Assembly: GCF_014699115.1 (NCBI RefSeq)
Contig: NZ_JACXAD010000022.1
Coordinates: 1 to 64,000 of the forward strand
Direction of reading: 5' to 3'
Origin: Hymenobacter montanus
GTDB lineage: Bacteria; Bacteroidota; Bacteroidia; Cytophagales; Hymenobacteraceae
DNA: 64,000 nt
This document shows positions 8,079 to 15,984 of this stretch, piece by piece; the first letter of the stretch is position 1, and each line of letters opens with the position of its first letter. Under the pieces are notes generated by a model that was not told the DNA's origin, ran no database searches, and was given only the letters and a program-made list of their open reading frames with translations. The translations under genes and the position numbers were made by a program.

Positions 8079-9854
8079 ATGCTTGCTCCTTCCTCCCTTG
8101 CCCATCCTGCCCGCACCTGCAACGAGCAGCACTTTCCGTCCTTCGACGCAACTTCGCTGTTCTACCGGCACTGGCCCGCTGCGGAGCCGGCGGTGGAGAA
8201 AAAAGCCATTGTGCTGTTTCACCGCGGCCACGAGCACGGCGAACGCATGGCGCACCTGGTAGATGAGCTCGCCCTGCCCGATCATGACTTCTTTGCCTGG
8301 GACGCCCGGGGCCTGGGGCATTCGCCCGGCAAGCGGGGCTACGCCGACAACTTCGGCGTGCTGGTGAAAGACGTGGACGCCTTTGTGCGGCACATTGCTG
8401 CCCAGCATGGTATTGCCACAGAGAACGTGGTGGTTATCGGTCAAAGCTTTGGGGCAGTCGTCGTCGCCACCTGGGTGCACGACTACGCGCCTCGCCTGCG
8501 CGGTCTGGTGCTGGCCTCGCCCGCGTTCAAAATCAACCTGATTGTGCCGGGTGCCCGCCAGGCCCTGGCGCTGCTGTACGCGGTGAAGGGCAATTTCTTC
8601 GTCAACTCCTACGTGAAGGCCACCCAGCTCACGCACGACGAAGCCCGCATTGCCTCCTACAACAGCGACCCGCTTATTACGCGGCCTATCTCGGTCAATA
8701 TTCTGCTGGAGTTGAATGAGGCGGCCGACCGGATCATCGCCGACGCGGCGGCCATCCACGTGCCCACGCAAGTGCTCGTTTCGGGCGACGACCAGGTGGT
8801 CTACCAAAAGCCGCAGCAGCAGTTCTTCGACGGACTGAGCAGCCCCGTGAAGGAAATTCACGTGCTCGACGGCTTCTACCACGACACCCTCGGCGAGCGG
8901 GACCGGGAGCGGGCCCTGGTGCTGGTCCGTGATTTCATTACCCGCGTATTTGCCACGCCGCCGGCTCCTTATAGCCTGCTCGATGCCGACCAGCACGGCC
9001 ATACCCAACGAGAGTTCAGCCGCTTGAGTGCCCCCCCAACGTCAGCCCTGGCCCGCGGGTACTGGGCCCTGGGCCGGTTCTGGATTAAGGTGGGCGGCCA
9101 GTTTTCGGCGGGTATTAAGAACGGCCTGGCTACCGGCTTCGACTCGGGCAGCACCCTCGATTACGTGTACCGCAACCGCAAGCAAGGCCTGACGCCGGTG
9201 GGTAAGCTGGTGGATGGCGTTTACCTGAACAGCATTGGCTGGCGCGGCATTCGCATCCGCAAAGCCCATCTGGAAAAGCTCATTGGCCAGGCCATTGATT
9301 TGCTGCGGGCCAGCCGCCAGCCGGTGCACATCGTGGACATTGCCGCCGGCCACGGGCGCTACATTCTGGAAGCGTTGGCCGGGCGGCCGGGCCAGGTAGC
9401 GAGCATCCTGCTCCGCGACTATAGCCCCGCCAACGTGGAGGCCGGGCGCCGCCTGATTGCGGAAAAAGGCCTGGCCAACGTTGCCCGGTTTGAGCTGGGC
9501 GACGCTTTTGACCAGCAGTCGCTGGCTGGGTTGCAGCCGGGCCCCACGCTGGCGGTGGTGTCGGGCCTGTACGAGCTGTTTGGGGATAACCGTCTCGTTG
9601 GGGCGTCGCTGGCGGGGCTGGCCGAAGCTATGGCGCCGGGCGGCTACCTGCTCTACACCAACCAGCCCTGGCACCCGCAGCTGGAAATGATTGCCCGCTC
9701 CTTAACCAGCCACCGCGAAGGACGGGCCTGGGTGATGCGTCGTCGCGTACAAGCCGAAATGGATGAGCTGTTGGCGCAGGCCGGGTTCGAGAAGCTGGAT
9801 CAGCTCACCGACCAGTGGGGCATTTTCAGCGTGTCGCTGGCTCGGCGCAAGTAA
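8079..9854 (+). CDS. alpha/beta hydrolase fused to SAM methyltransferase (YnbC-like)
   Basis: A 591-aa two-domain protein. The first half is a serine aminopeptidase-like alpha/beta hydrolase with GQSFGA (Ser near residue 123), an SGDDQVV acid segment and a late His in FYHD. The second half is a class I methyltransferase with motif I IVDIAAGHGRY near residue 420. ATG at 8079 is preferred over the frame's first ATG at 7950, because the 43 residues between are low-complexity and unlike the fold. E. coli YnbC has the same fusion and size. It may remodel or methylate the lipid made by the upstream genes; this is inference. Confidence 0.82.
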   Translation: MLAPSSLAHPARTCNEQHFPSFDATSLFYRHWPAAEPAVEKKAIVLFHRGHEHGERMAHLVDELALPDHDFFAWDARGLGHSPGKRGYADNFGVLVKDVDAFVRHIAAQHGIATENVVVIGQSFGAVVVATWVHDYAPRLRGLVLASPAFKINLIVPGARQALALLYAVKGNFFVNSYVKATQLTHDEARIASYNSDPLITRPISVNILLELNEAADRIIADAAAIHVPTQVLVSGDDQVVYQKPQQQFFDGLSSPVKEIHVLDGFYHDTLGERDRERALVLVRDFITRVFATPPAPYSLLDADQHGHTQREFSRLSAPPTSALARGYWALGRFWIKVGGQFSAGIKNGLATGFDSGSTLDYVYRNRKQGLTPVGKLVDGVYLNSIGWRGIRIRKAHLEKLIGQAIDLLRASRQPVHIVDIAAGHGRYILEALAGRPGQVASILLRDYSPANVEAGRRLIAEKGLANVARFELGDAFDQQSLAGLQPGPTLAVVSGLYELFGDNRLVGASLAGLAEAMAPGGYLLYTNQPWHPQLEMIARSLTSHREGRAWVMRRRVQAEMDELLAQAGFEKLDQLTDQWGIFSVSLARRK

Positions 9855-9877
9855 CCAGCGCGGGACGGGCCGAATAC

Positions 9878-10234
9878 TTAGTGCGATAAGGTGGTGTTGC
9901 CTTTGCGCTTGGTCTTTTTTTGCTTGGATTCTGCGGCTTTGCCGTCGTAGGGGGCTACTTTGCTGTCTGGCACAATCACGGGCATGCCGGGTGCTGCGTA
10001 CACGTTTTGCATTTTCAGGTCCGCGCTATCGCGGAACCCGCCGGAGGTGGTGTAGGTCTCCTGTGTATTGGAAGTACTGTGATTGCTTGCTTCTGCGGCC
10101 GTCTGCGTGGCGGCTTTGTTGAGAGCCGCTTTGGTATTGGCAGCTGAAGGGCGAAGGTTGGCGGGAGTGGTCTGGGCCGAGACGTCGGCAGCCGCAACTA
10201 ACAGAACCAGGGAGGAAAGCAGGATGCGATACAT
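9878..10234 (-). CDS. small secreted protein, 118 aa
   Basis: A minus-strand gene with a clear Sec signal peptide (MYRILLSSLVLLVAAADVSA, cut after AxA). The mature part is Thr/Ala/Ser-rich, with a GGFRDSADLKMQNVYAAPG segment and a Lys-rich tail. No family is recognised. It lies against the direction of the lipid operon between the YnbC-like and YnbD-like genes, which suggests it was inserted into an older arrangement. Confidence 0.6.
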   Translation of the reverse strand: MYRILLSSLVLLVAAADVSAQTTPANLRPSAANTKAALNKAATQTAAEASNHSTSNTQETYTTSGGFRDSADLKMQNVYAAPGMPVIVPDSKVAPYDGKAAESKQKKTKRKGNTTLSH

Positions 10235-10644
10235 AACGAGGGGGTAATGATAAAAAGAAAGTTAACTCTGGCTGGTAAGTTCATGATACGGGCCATTTTA
10301 GTTATACGAACTTGTTACTGCTACGGTCAACTTTAGTACTCACTCGCATCCCGGCGAATGGGGCCCAGCTGTTCTTTTACCGCAAAAAAGCCGGCTTATT
10401 CCCTGGAAAGGGATCAGGCGGGCTTTTGCTTTGCAGAGCAGTTCTGGGGCGGAAAAGATAAACGCCCCGGGTCGCCAGCGGCTCAGGTCAATAAGCAGTA
10501 TCGAAGCCAGGGCCTTTGCTGTTACCTCCAGATCTTAATTCTTGGTAAAATCAGACTTACAGTTCAATTCAAACAACTTCCAAAGAATAGAGATGAAATC
10601 GGTTTGTAATCTGCGGGCGCTGTAGGTTCGTCACTGCTGTATAT
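10235..10644. other. non-coding gap within the lipid gene set
   Basis: No gene is supported. The plus-strand frame 10358-10609 lacks any protein-like features. The segment 10381-10432 holds a hairpin (CAAAAAAGCC against GGCTTTTG, with ATTCCCT/AGGGAT inside) that could be a terminator in either direction. Confidence 0.4.
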
Positions 10645-12009
10645 ATGAAAACTAAAGCATCAACTGTACCCCCTGCCGCTGAGGCCCACCCTTGGCGGCG
10701 GGCGGCGGTCTGGCTGGCGTTTCTGGGCCCGTTCTTCTTTTTGTCCTACGGCTTCGCTAATTGGTGGACCGGCCAGCTGGCCCGTGTAGATTCCGTAGTA
10801 TTTGGCTGGGAAAAGCATATTCCATTCTGGGACTGGACCATTCTACCCTACATGTCGCTGGATGCCTTCTATGCGGGGTCGTTGTTTCTGTGCGCCACGC
10901 GGGCTGAGCTGGACACCCACGCCCGGCGCCTGTTCAGCGCCAGCTTGATCTCGGTGGTTGGGTTCCTGCTGTTTCCGCTGCAGTTCAGCTTCGTGCGGCC
11001 GGCTACCAGTGGCTTCAACGGCGCCCTGTTCGATGTGCTGATGGGTTTCGACAAGCCGTACAACCAGGCGCCTTCGCTGCACATCAGCCTGGTTCTGCTG
11101 GTGTGGCTGGTATTTGCCCGGCACCTGCGCGGGCTGGCGCTATGGGCCGGGCACGCCTGGTTTTTGCTAATCGCGCTGTCTGTTTTTACCACTTACCAGC
11201 ACCATTTTATTGATGGGGTGACCGGGGGCGCCGTCGGGGTGGTCTGCGTTTATCTTTTCCCCGATTTCCCGGTGCGATGGCTGGGCCGGCTGGTGTTGAG
11301 CGATGACCCGCTCCGGCGCAAGCTGACGGTTGCCTATGGTCTCGGGGCTCTGCTGTGCTTCGGGCTCGCCCTCGTTGTGGGCGGGTGGGCCTGGCTGCTG
11401 GCGTGGCCCGGCGGGGCGCTGCTGCTGGTGAGCTTGGCGTATGCGGGCTTGGGCACCTCCGTATTCCAGAAGCACGACGGAAAGCTAAGCTGGGCCGCCC
11501 GCACGCTGCTGGCGCCCTACCAGATAGGAGCCTGGTGGTCGTCGCGCTGGTTTACCCGCCACGGGGTGCCCAGCGTGGAGGTGGCCCCGGGCATCTGGCT
11601 GGGCCGCGCCCCCGGCCGGGCCGACTGGCAGGCCCGGACGTTTGGCGCGGTGCTGGACGTAACGGCCGAATTCAGCCTCCGCTCCTTCGCCCGGGCGTTG
11701 CCGCACCGCAGCGTTCCGCTCCTGGACCTGGTGGTGCCGACGGTGGAGCAGTTGGCCGCGACCGTCGCAGCCCTCACCGAGCTGGAACCGCACCGGCCGG
11801 TGTTGGTGCACTGCGCCCTGGGCTACTCGCGCAGCGCCTTAACGGTGGCCGCCTGGCTGCTGCACCACAGGGGCGCCCCCACACCCGACGCGGCCATTGC
11901 CCAACTGCGCGCCGCCCGTCCCCAAGTGGTTTTTTCGGCGGCCCACCGGGCGGCGTTGGTGGCCTATCAAGCTACCTTAGCGATGAAAACCGTTCTTTCT
12001 CCCAATTGA
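10645..12009 (+). CDS. PAP2-like membrane phosphatase fused to dual-specificity phosphatase (YnbD-like)
   Basis: A 454-aa protein. The N-terminal two thirds are polytopic, with PAP2-type motifs: APSLH (motif 2) and YQHHFIDGVTGG (motif 3). The C-terminal domain carries the cysteine phosphatase loop HCALGYSRS near residues 389-397, matching HCxxGxSR. E. coli YnbD has the same fusion. In this set it could dephosphorylate a phosphatidyl-alcohol-phosphate intermediate, by analogy with PGP phosphatases of the tyrosine-phosphatase fold. It is separated from the rest of the set by a minus-strand gene and starts anew at ATG 10645. Confidence 0.85.
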   Translation: MKTKASTVPPAAEAHPWRRAAVWLAFLGPFFFLSYGFANWWTGQLARVDSVVFGWEKHIPFWDWTILPYMSLDAFYAGSLFLCATRAELDTHARRLFSASLISVVGFLLFPLQFSFVRPATSGFNGALFDVLMGFDKPYNQAPSLHISLVLLVWLVFARHLRGLALWAGHAWFLLIALSVFTTYQHHFIDGVTGGAVGVVCVYLFPDFPVRWLGRLVLSDDPLRRKLTVAYGLGALLCFGLALVVGGWAWLLAWPGGALLLVSLAYAGLGTSVFQKHDGKLSWAARTLLAPYQIGAWWSSRWFTRHGVPSVEVAPGIWLGRAPGRADWQARTFGAVLDVTAEFSLRSFARALPHRSVPLLDLVVPTVEQLAATVAALTELEPHRPVLVHCALGYSRSALTVAAWLLHHRGAPTPDAAIAQLRAARPQVVFSAAHRAALVAYQATLAMKTVLSPN

Positions 12010-12011
12010 TT

Positions 12012-12431
12012 ATGAGTCCGGAGCAGCCCATTGCCTTGCGCGTATTACTGGGTTTTTTGAAAGCCGGCCGGGTGCTCGATGGCGGCTCGTCGGCGCTGTT
12101 GCTGGGCACCGTGGTGCTGGCCTCAGCCCCGGGCGAACCCTTGACGACGTTCGTTCTAGCCGTAGCGCTGGCCCTGGGGCTGGTGGAGAAATACCTTGCC
12201 TGGCGGGTGGCGCTGGATGTGGAGTTTTTCACGCTGCTTTACGAACAGCCAGAAAAGGCCGCGGCTTTCGACGCGGCCCTGGCCGACTTCCTGAACCAGA
12301 AGAGCGCCCCGGCGCCGCGTAGCATGGCCAGCCGCTGGCAGGGAGCCCGCCGGCTGGTTCGTCGGCAGGCGGTCCTGTTGGTCGTACAGGCCGGATTGGT
12401 GCTGTTGGTGTTAGTAGGCCGGTTTCATTGA
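12012..12431 (+). CDS. membrane protein, 139 aa, end of lipid gene set
   Basis: Starts at ATG 12012, two bases after the phosphatase stop, so translational coupling is likely. The product has hydrophobic segments at about residues 25-60 and 118-136, joined by an amphipathic middle with FYEQPEKAAAFDAAL-like character. No family is recognised. Its tight linkage suggests a role with the YnbD-like phosphatase. Confidence 0.7.
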   Translation: MSPEQPIALRVLLGFLKAGRVLDGGSSALLLGTVVLASAPGEPLTTFVLAVALALGLVEKYLAWRVALDVEFFTLLYEQPEKAAAFDAALADFLNQKSAPAPRSMASRWQGARRLVRRQAVLLVVQAGLVLLVLVGRFH

Positions 12432-12483
12432 AGTCACTTTCACAAAATCAGGTAGCGATGCTCCTGGCTAGTCTGTGCTTCTT

Positions 12484-12603
12484 AGAGCAGTTTTCGGAAA
12501 AGAATTAAAAATTAAAAATGAAGAATTAAAAATTAGCTGGTCCATTTTTTAATTCTTCATTTTTAATTCCTAAAACACGGTACACGGACTTGAGAACCGC
12601 TCT
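12484..12603. repeat. AT-rich palindromic repeat, copy 2 (MITE-like)
   Basis: About 120 bases with arms ATTAAAAATTAAAAATGAAG and CTTCATTTTTAATTCC and a TTAGCTGGTCCA centre. The outer ends are AGAGCAG on the left and GAACCGCTCT on the right, a partial terminal inverted repeat. Copy 3 at 50739 shares the arms, the AGCTGGT centre and the CGGTAC...AGAGCGGTTC flank in the opposite orientation. Confidence 0.75.
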
Positions 12604-12636
12604 AATTATTATCATTCTCTCACTTCTCTCCCTCAA

Positions 12637-12885
12637 ATGACATCTTCTCATTCCCCTGATCAAACGACCTCTTCAACTAAGCAATGGCCGCTCCCGGGGC
12701 AGGTCGACCCCAGCCTTATGCCCTGCGCCTTTTGCCGGCGCCGGTTGCGATTCAACGGCCGGCCGGTGTTTACCTCGTGTTCGTGCAAGGCTTTCGGGCC
12801 GCCCGTGACGATTGGGGCACTGGTAGCGGGCGCGGCATTGGTGGTGGCGGGGCTACTGTGGCGCGCCCAACGCCGCAAGCAGTAG
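12637..12885 (+). CDS. small cysteine-motif membrane-anchored protein, 82 aa
   Basis: Has a CAFC motif and a CSC motif around residues 29-48 that could hold a metal, followed by one membrane segment (VTIGALVAGAALVVAGLLW) and a basic RAQRRKQ tail. It is probably a type of zinc-ribbon anchored in the inner membrane. The function is unknown. Confidence 0.5.
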   Translation: MTSSHSPDQTTSSTKQWPLPGQVDPSLMPCAFCRRRLRFNGRPVFTSCSCKAFGPPVTIGALVAGAALVVAGLLWRAQRRKQ

Positions 12886-12959
12886 TTAACCTTTCTGGTA
12901 GGAGCAGCGGTTCTCCAGCTTGGGTTTGCAAGCGGGGAACCGCTGCTCGCAGAGCCAAC

Positions 12960-13409
12960 CTATTTCAGGCGGGTATCAAAGGGGTGTAGCTCCAGCGAGA
13001 CGACTTTCAGGAGGCGGTGGTCGGGGTGTGCGGGGTTTAGCAGGTAGTTGTATTCGATGGAGGAGTGAGCCGACGGGACGCGCATGAGCCAGAACTTCCC
13101 TTCCGTGAGCCAATCCTCGGTGATGTTGGCCAGCTCCTGCGGGTAAGGCAAGGTTGCCCAGCTGGTGGGCAGGTGGGTGGCATCTACCTGCTTGGCGGGC
13201 GTACCCTCGGGCACTTCCAGGGTGAGGGCGAAGTAGTTGACGGGCAGCACGGGCGAGTTAGCCAGCATCTCCAGCTTAGCCAGGGAAAGGTGCTCGGCCG
13301 TGTATAAGATGGGGGTGCCTTGCCGGTGCCAGCGGCCGTGGTGGTACAGCCCACCCTGGCCGGATAGGTCGGTTATGTAAGGCTGCTTGCCGAAGCGGTA
13401 GAGTCTCAT
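12960..13409 (-). CDS. RES-domain toxin
   Basis: A 149-aa RES-family protein. The Arg, Glu and Ser for which the family is named are present: LYRFGK near the N-terminus, SLAKLEML, and VPSAHSSIEYNYLLNPAHPD near residues 112-131. Family toxins degrade NAD+ or ADP-ribosylate targets and are silenced by an upstream Xre/MbcA/ParS antitoxin. Here a matching antitoxin gene is upstream on the same strand but 462 bases away, whereas the two normally touch. The frame is complete. Confidence 0.88.
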   Translation of the reverse strand: MRLYRFGKQPYITDLSGQGGLYHHGRWHRQGTPILYTAEHLSLAKLEMLANSPVLPVNYFALTLEVPEGTPAKQVDATHLPTSWATLPYPQELANITEDWLTEGKFWLMRVPSAHSSIEYNYLLNPAHPDHRLLKVVSLELHPFDTRLK

Positions 13410-13871
13410 AGGTAGATAGGAGGACGTAGGCAGAAACTGGGCGCAGCAGGTCCGGGCGGAAAGAGGCGGAGGCAGCGGTAGGCTTGGTAACTTTCAAAAC
13501 GAATAGGGTTCGCGGTTGGTACTTTTAAAGTAGCGCAGTTTCGTCAGCCGGGCTATTTTAAACAGCGGCTGGGCTGGGGCCTGCTTCGACCCAGGGGGCG
13601 ACCGGTACAGGACCGCCCGTTAGGGTGATTCAGCCCGGTGCTGCCTTCGTATTACAAACCATATGCCGGGCAAAATGAGTCCCGCAAACCGCCCCTGCCA
13701 GGCAGTTTTTCTAAATAATTATACCCTTGATATCCAATAATTTGCTTCGCGATGAGGCGGTCGGCTAATGTAGTGGAAGCTCCACCTTGGGATAGCCCTA
13801 TTGGAAAGGGCGCCAGACCCAGGAATTTTTGCCGCGCCAAAAAATAGTTGGCTGAGTAGAGTGGCCGGTCG
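13410..13871. other. 462-base spacer splitting the RES/Xre pair
   Basis: In this family the antitoxin stop normally meets the toxin start. Here 462 bases intervene. I see no terminal inverted repeats and no recognisable gene. The frame 13652-14020 overlaps the antitoxin and looks like a shadow. TTGGTAC...TTTTAAAGTAGCG near 13516-13540 could serve as a separate toxin promoter. Confidence 0.45.
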
Positions 13872-14327
13872 TTACGAGAAAATACCCCACTGTATGCGGC
13901 CCAGAACCTCGTGTATCTGCTCGCGGCCGAGGGCCGAGGAGAGTAGCGTCTGGGGCTGTTCGCCGCCCAAGGCGGGATTTTCGAGCTGCAGCCAGCAATA
14001 AAAGTCGGTCTCGTTCTCAAAGACGTCGAGCCCGTGGGCGACCACGCCCGAAAGCTGGATGGCCTTTTCGGCTTCGTCGCGGGTGAGGTTGGTCTGGGCC
14101 TGCTCGTGGCGGGCCAGCGTACTTTCGGGAATGGTCAGCATATCACTTATTTCGCGGTCGCTCAGGTTCATACGCCGTTGCAAGTGCCGGATGGCTTTGA
14201 TGGGCACCCCAGTGGAAGCCACACGCAGCAAATCCAACTCATTGTGCACGGGCTGCGGAATGACAGCCGGTCCGCCTAGCAAGGCGACCACGGCCGCCGC
14301 CTGGGTTTGGAAGCGGGTATTATTCAT
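13872..14327 (-). CDS. Xre/MbcA/ParS-type antitoxin (DUF2384)
   Basis: A 151-aa protein with an Xre-like helix-turn-helix (about residues 45-80, LSDREISDMLTIPESTLARH). It is followed by the C-terminal DUF2384 domain: NPALGGEQPQTLLSSALGRE and the closing ELGRI-like LGRIQWGIFS. It is the antitoxin partner of RES toxins, binding the toxin and the promoter. Both ends are intact. Confidence 0.88.
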   Translation of the reverse strand: MNNTRFQTQAAAVVALLGGPAVIPQPVHNELDLLRVASTGVPIKAIRHLQRRMNLSDREISDMLTIPESTLARHEQAQTNLTRDEAEKAIQLSGVVAHGLDVFENETDFYCWLQLENPALGGEQPQTLLSSALGREQIHEVLGRIQWGIFS

Positions 14328-14395
14328 GTGAAGGGCCTTGAACAGTCAATCCAAGGAAAGGTACGATAGAACGAGACGAAGCGGTTGATTCATTC

Positions 14396-14545
14396 CCGAA
14401 AAACAGCTGAATGGCCTGATTTTCCGGGTATATGGAAAAATTCTGAAAATTTTGCCCCTCTGCCCACCCCGGAAGAGGTGATTTCTATGACCTGATGAAT
14501 TAGAACCGCCGTGTTTCCGATGGGTTCAATGCTGCCATTATCTAA
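14396..14545. repeat. direct repeat A (copy of the nrdA upstream region)
   Basis: By eye it aligns over about 140 bases with 15757-15895. The best part is 14433-14486 against 15791-15844, 54 bases without gaps and about four fifths identical, ending in CCGGAAGAGGTrATTTC. The alignment continues into GTTCAAtGCT. The rest of 14328-14759 has no gene. Confidence 0.6.
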
Positions 14546-14759
14546 TTCATTTTTAAATACTTACTAATAGAAATTACGAATCGGTTATCCGAGGACGCAG
14601 TAAGGGGAATTCGCCCGGCCCATATTCCCACATTAGAGCTGCTGCTTTTTACGGGAGCGGGTTTCTCAAGGTGCTATTTTCTGGTATATGCGGCCCAGCG
14701 GGCAGGAGCGAAGCGGCCAGTGTCACGGATACGAAAGCGGAGCTGGGGGCCGTTAGGTC

Positions 14760-15758
14760 GTGATGAAAAGACTGCGACGCTTTCTGCACTGGCTGCGGCC
14801 ACTGATGCCTTACTTTAACATTGGGCTGGCTATAGCCGCATACGGTGCCAATGAGCATTGCGTGCAGGGATTTTGCCAGCCGGTGCCGTGGGCGGCCGGG
14901 GTGCTGCTGGCGAGCACGGCGGCTTTTCTGCTGTGGCCGTGGCTGAAGCACGTTGCCGGCCTCAACTACCTGCTCCTTTTCCTGATGGGCGTCCATTTCA
15001 CGGTGTGTTTGTACTGCACGTATTTTATTGGGCCTTCGCAGTTGCTTCCCGTTCTGCTGTTCTTCTTCCTGTTGTTTCCGATGCTGCTCTGGGTGCCGGT
15101 GCTATTTGGCGCGCAGGCCGCGCGGCGCGCCTGGACGGCTGAGCTGGCCGGGGCCAAAGCCGTTTTTGCTTTGGGCGTGCTGGCCTTGGTGCCGGTGCAA
15201 TGCTGGGCCGAGTACCAGTACCGGGAAATAGAAGCCGCCGTGGCCCGGGTCCCTCCGGCTCAGCGGCACCGGGCGGCGCTGGCGGCGGTGGTGCCGCGCA
15301 CCTACATGGCGGAGCGGCTGGCCGGGGCTTTGTTTAAATACCACAACTATCCGGAATTTATCTTTGATGGCTGGCGCCCGCCCCTGCACGACCCACTGGT
15401 GAACGTAAGCCTATGGGCCCGGAGCGGGGTGGATGTCAACCCCCTGCAAGCTCCGTGGCAGGATTCAACCGGTAAGGAAGTAGCGAACCGCCTGGAAGAG
15501 CAGGCGCGGTTCTACCACCTACTTTTTCCGGAGCGGCCCCTAAAGGTAGATTGCGCCTGTGCGCAAATCTGGGATGCCGAAGGATATTACGACTGGCATC
15601 GGGATTGGAACAGCCCGGAGGCAGACCGGCGGGCCCGCATATGGCGGAGCCGATTCCCCGAGCCGGACAGGGTGCCGGGCTACGACGTTCGGTCGACTTA
15701 TCCACCGTTACCCCCTGCGGACAGCAGTAAACCGGAGGGCTCCCCCGGGCGTCGGTAA
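14760..15758 (+). CDS. membrane protein, 332 aa, between nrdA upstream repeats
   Basis: Has four or five membrane segments in the first 150 residues, then a soluble C-terminal half rich in Tyr, Trp and Arg with CACAQIWDAEGYYDWHRDW. The last 20 residues are Pro/Ser-rich and disordered. It resembles no family I know. The gene lies between two diverged copies of the sequence that precedes nrdA, so it appears to have entered the locus with a local duplication. The second copy begins right at its stop codon. Confidence 0.7.
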   Translation: MMKRLRRFLHWLRPLMPYFNIGLAIAAYGANEHCVQGFCQPVPWAAGVLLASTAAFLLWPWLKHVAGLNYLLLFLMGVHFTVCLYCTYFIGPSQLLPVLLFFFLLFPMLLWVPVLFGAQAARRAWTAELAGAKAVFALGVLALVPVQCWAEYQYREIEAAVARVPPAQRHRAALAAVVPRTYMAERLAGALFKYHNYPEFIFDGWRPPLHDPLVNVSLWARSGVDVNPLQAPWQDSTGKEVANRLEEQARFYHLLFPERPLKVDCACAQIWDAEGYYDWHRDWNSPEADRRARIWRSRFPEPDRVPGYDVRSTYPPLPPADSSKPEGSPGRR

Positions 15759-15895
15759 AAAGCGGCTGGAGGGCTGGTTTAGGGGGTTTGTGGAAAACTT
15801 CTGGAACTTTTGCTTGCCCTCCCAAACCGGAAGAGGTAATTTCCAGGATTGAATTGGGCGTAACCGTCATGTTGCCGCTGCGTTCAACGCTACCC
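15757..15895. repeat. direct repeat B, upstream of nrdA
   Basis: The partner of repeat A, ending about 90 bases before nrdA. It may hold shared regulatory sequence. A TACTTTTT resembling the -7 element follows at 15944-15951. Confidence 0.6.
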
Positions 15896-15984
15896 TTCTC
15901 TATCTGCCTTAGACACTTGTAGTCGTGCGGTGCGCTGACCGGCTACTTTTTATAACGAAAAATCCACACCAAAACACTACTGGT

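Noticed and set aside
8058..9008. 316-aa minus-strand frame inside the YnbC-like gene
   Set aside because: The plus-strand protein has clear hydrolase and methyltransferase motifs over the same bases. The antisense frame is His/Arg/Val-rich shadow sequence.
10358..10609. 83-aa plus-strand frame before the PAP2-phosphatase gene
   Set aside because: It spans a hairpin and has no protein-like pattern or ribosome-binding site.
11355..12011. Upstream extension of the 139-aa membrane protein to 358 aa
   Set aside because: The extension overlaps the phosphatase domain in another frame and is Arg/Pro/Gly-rich. ATG 12012 gives the real start.
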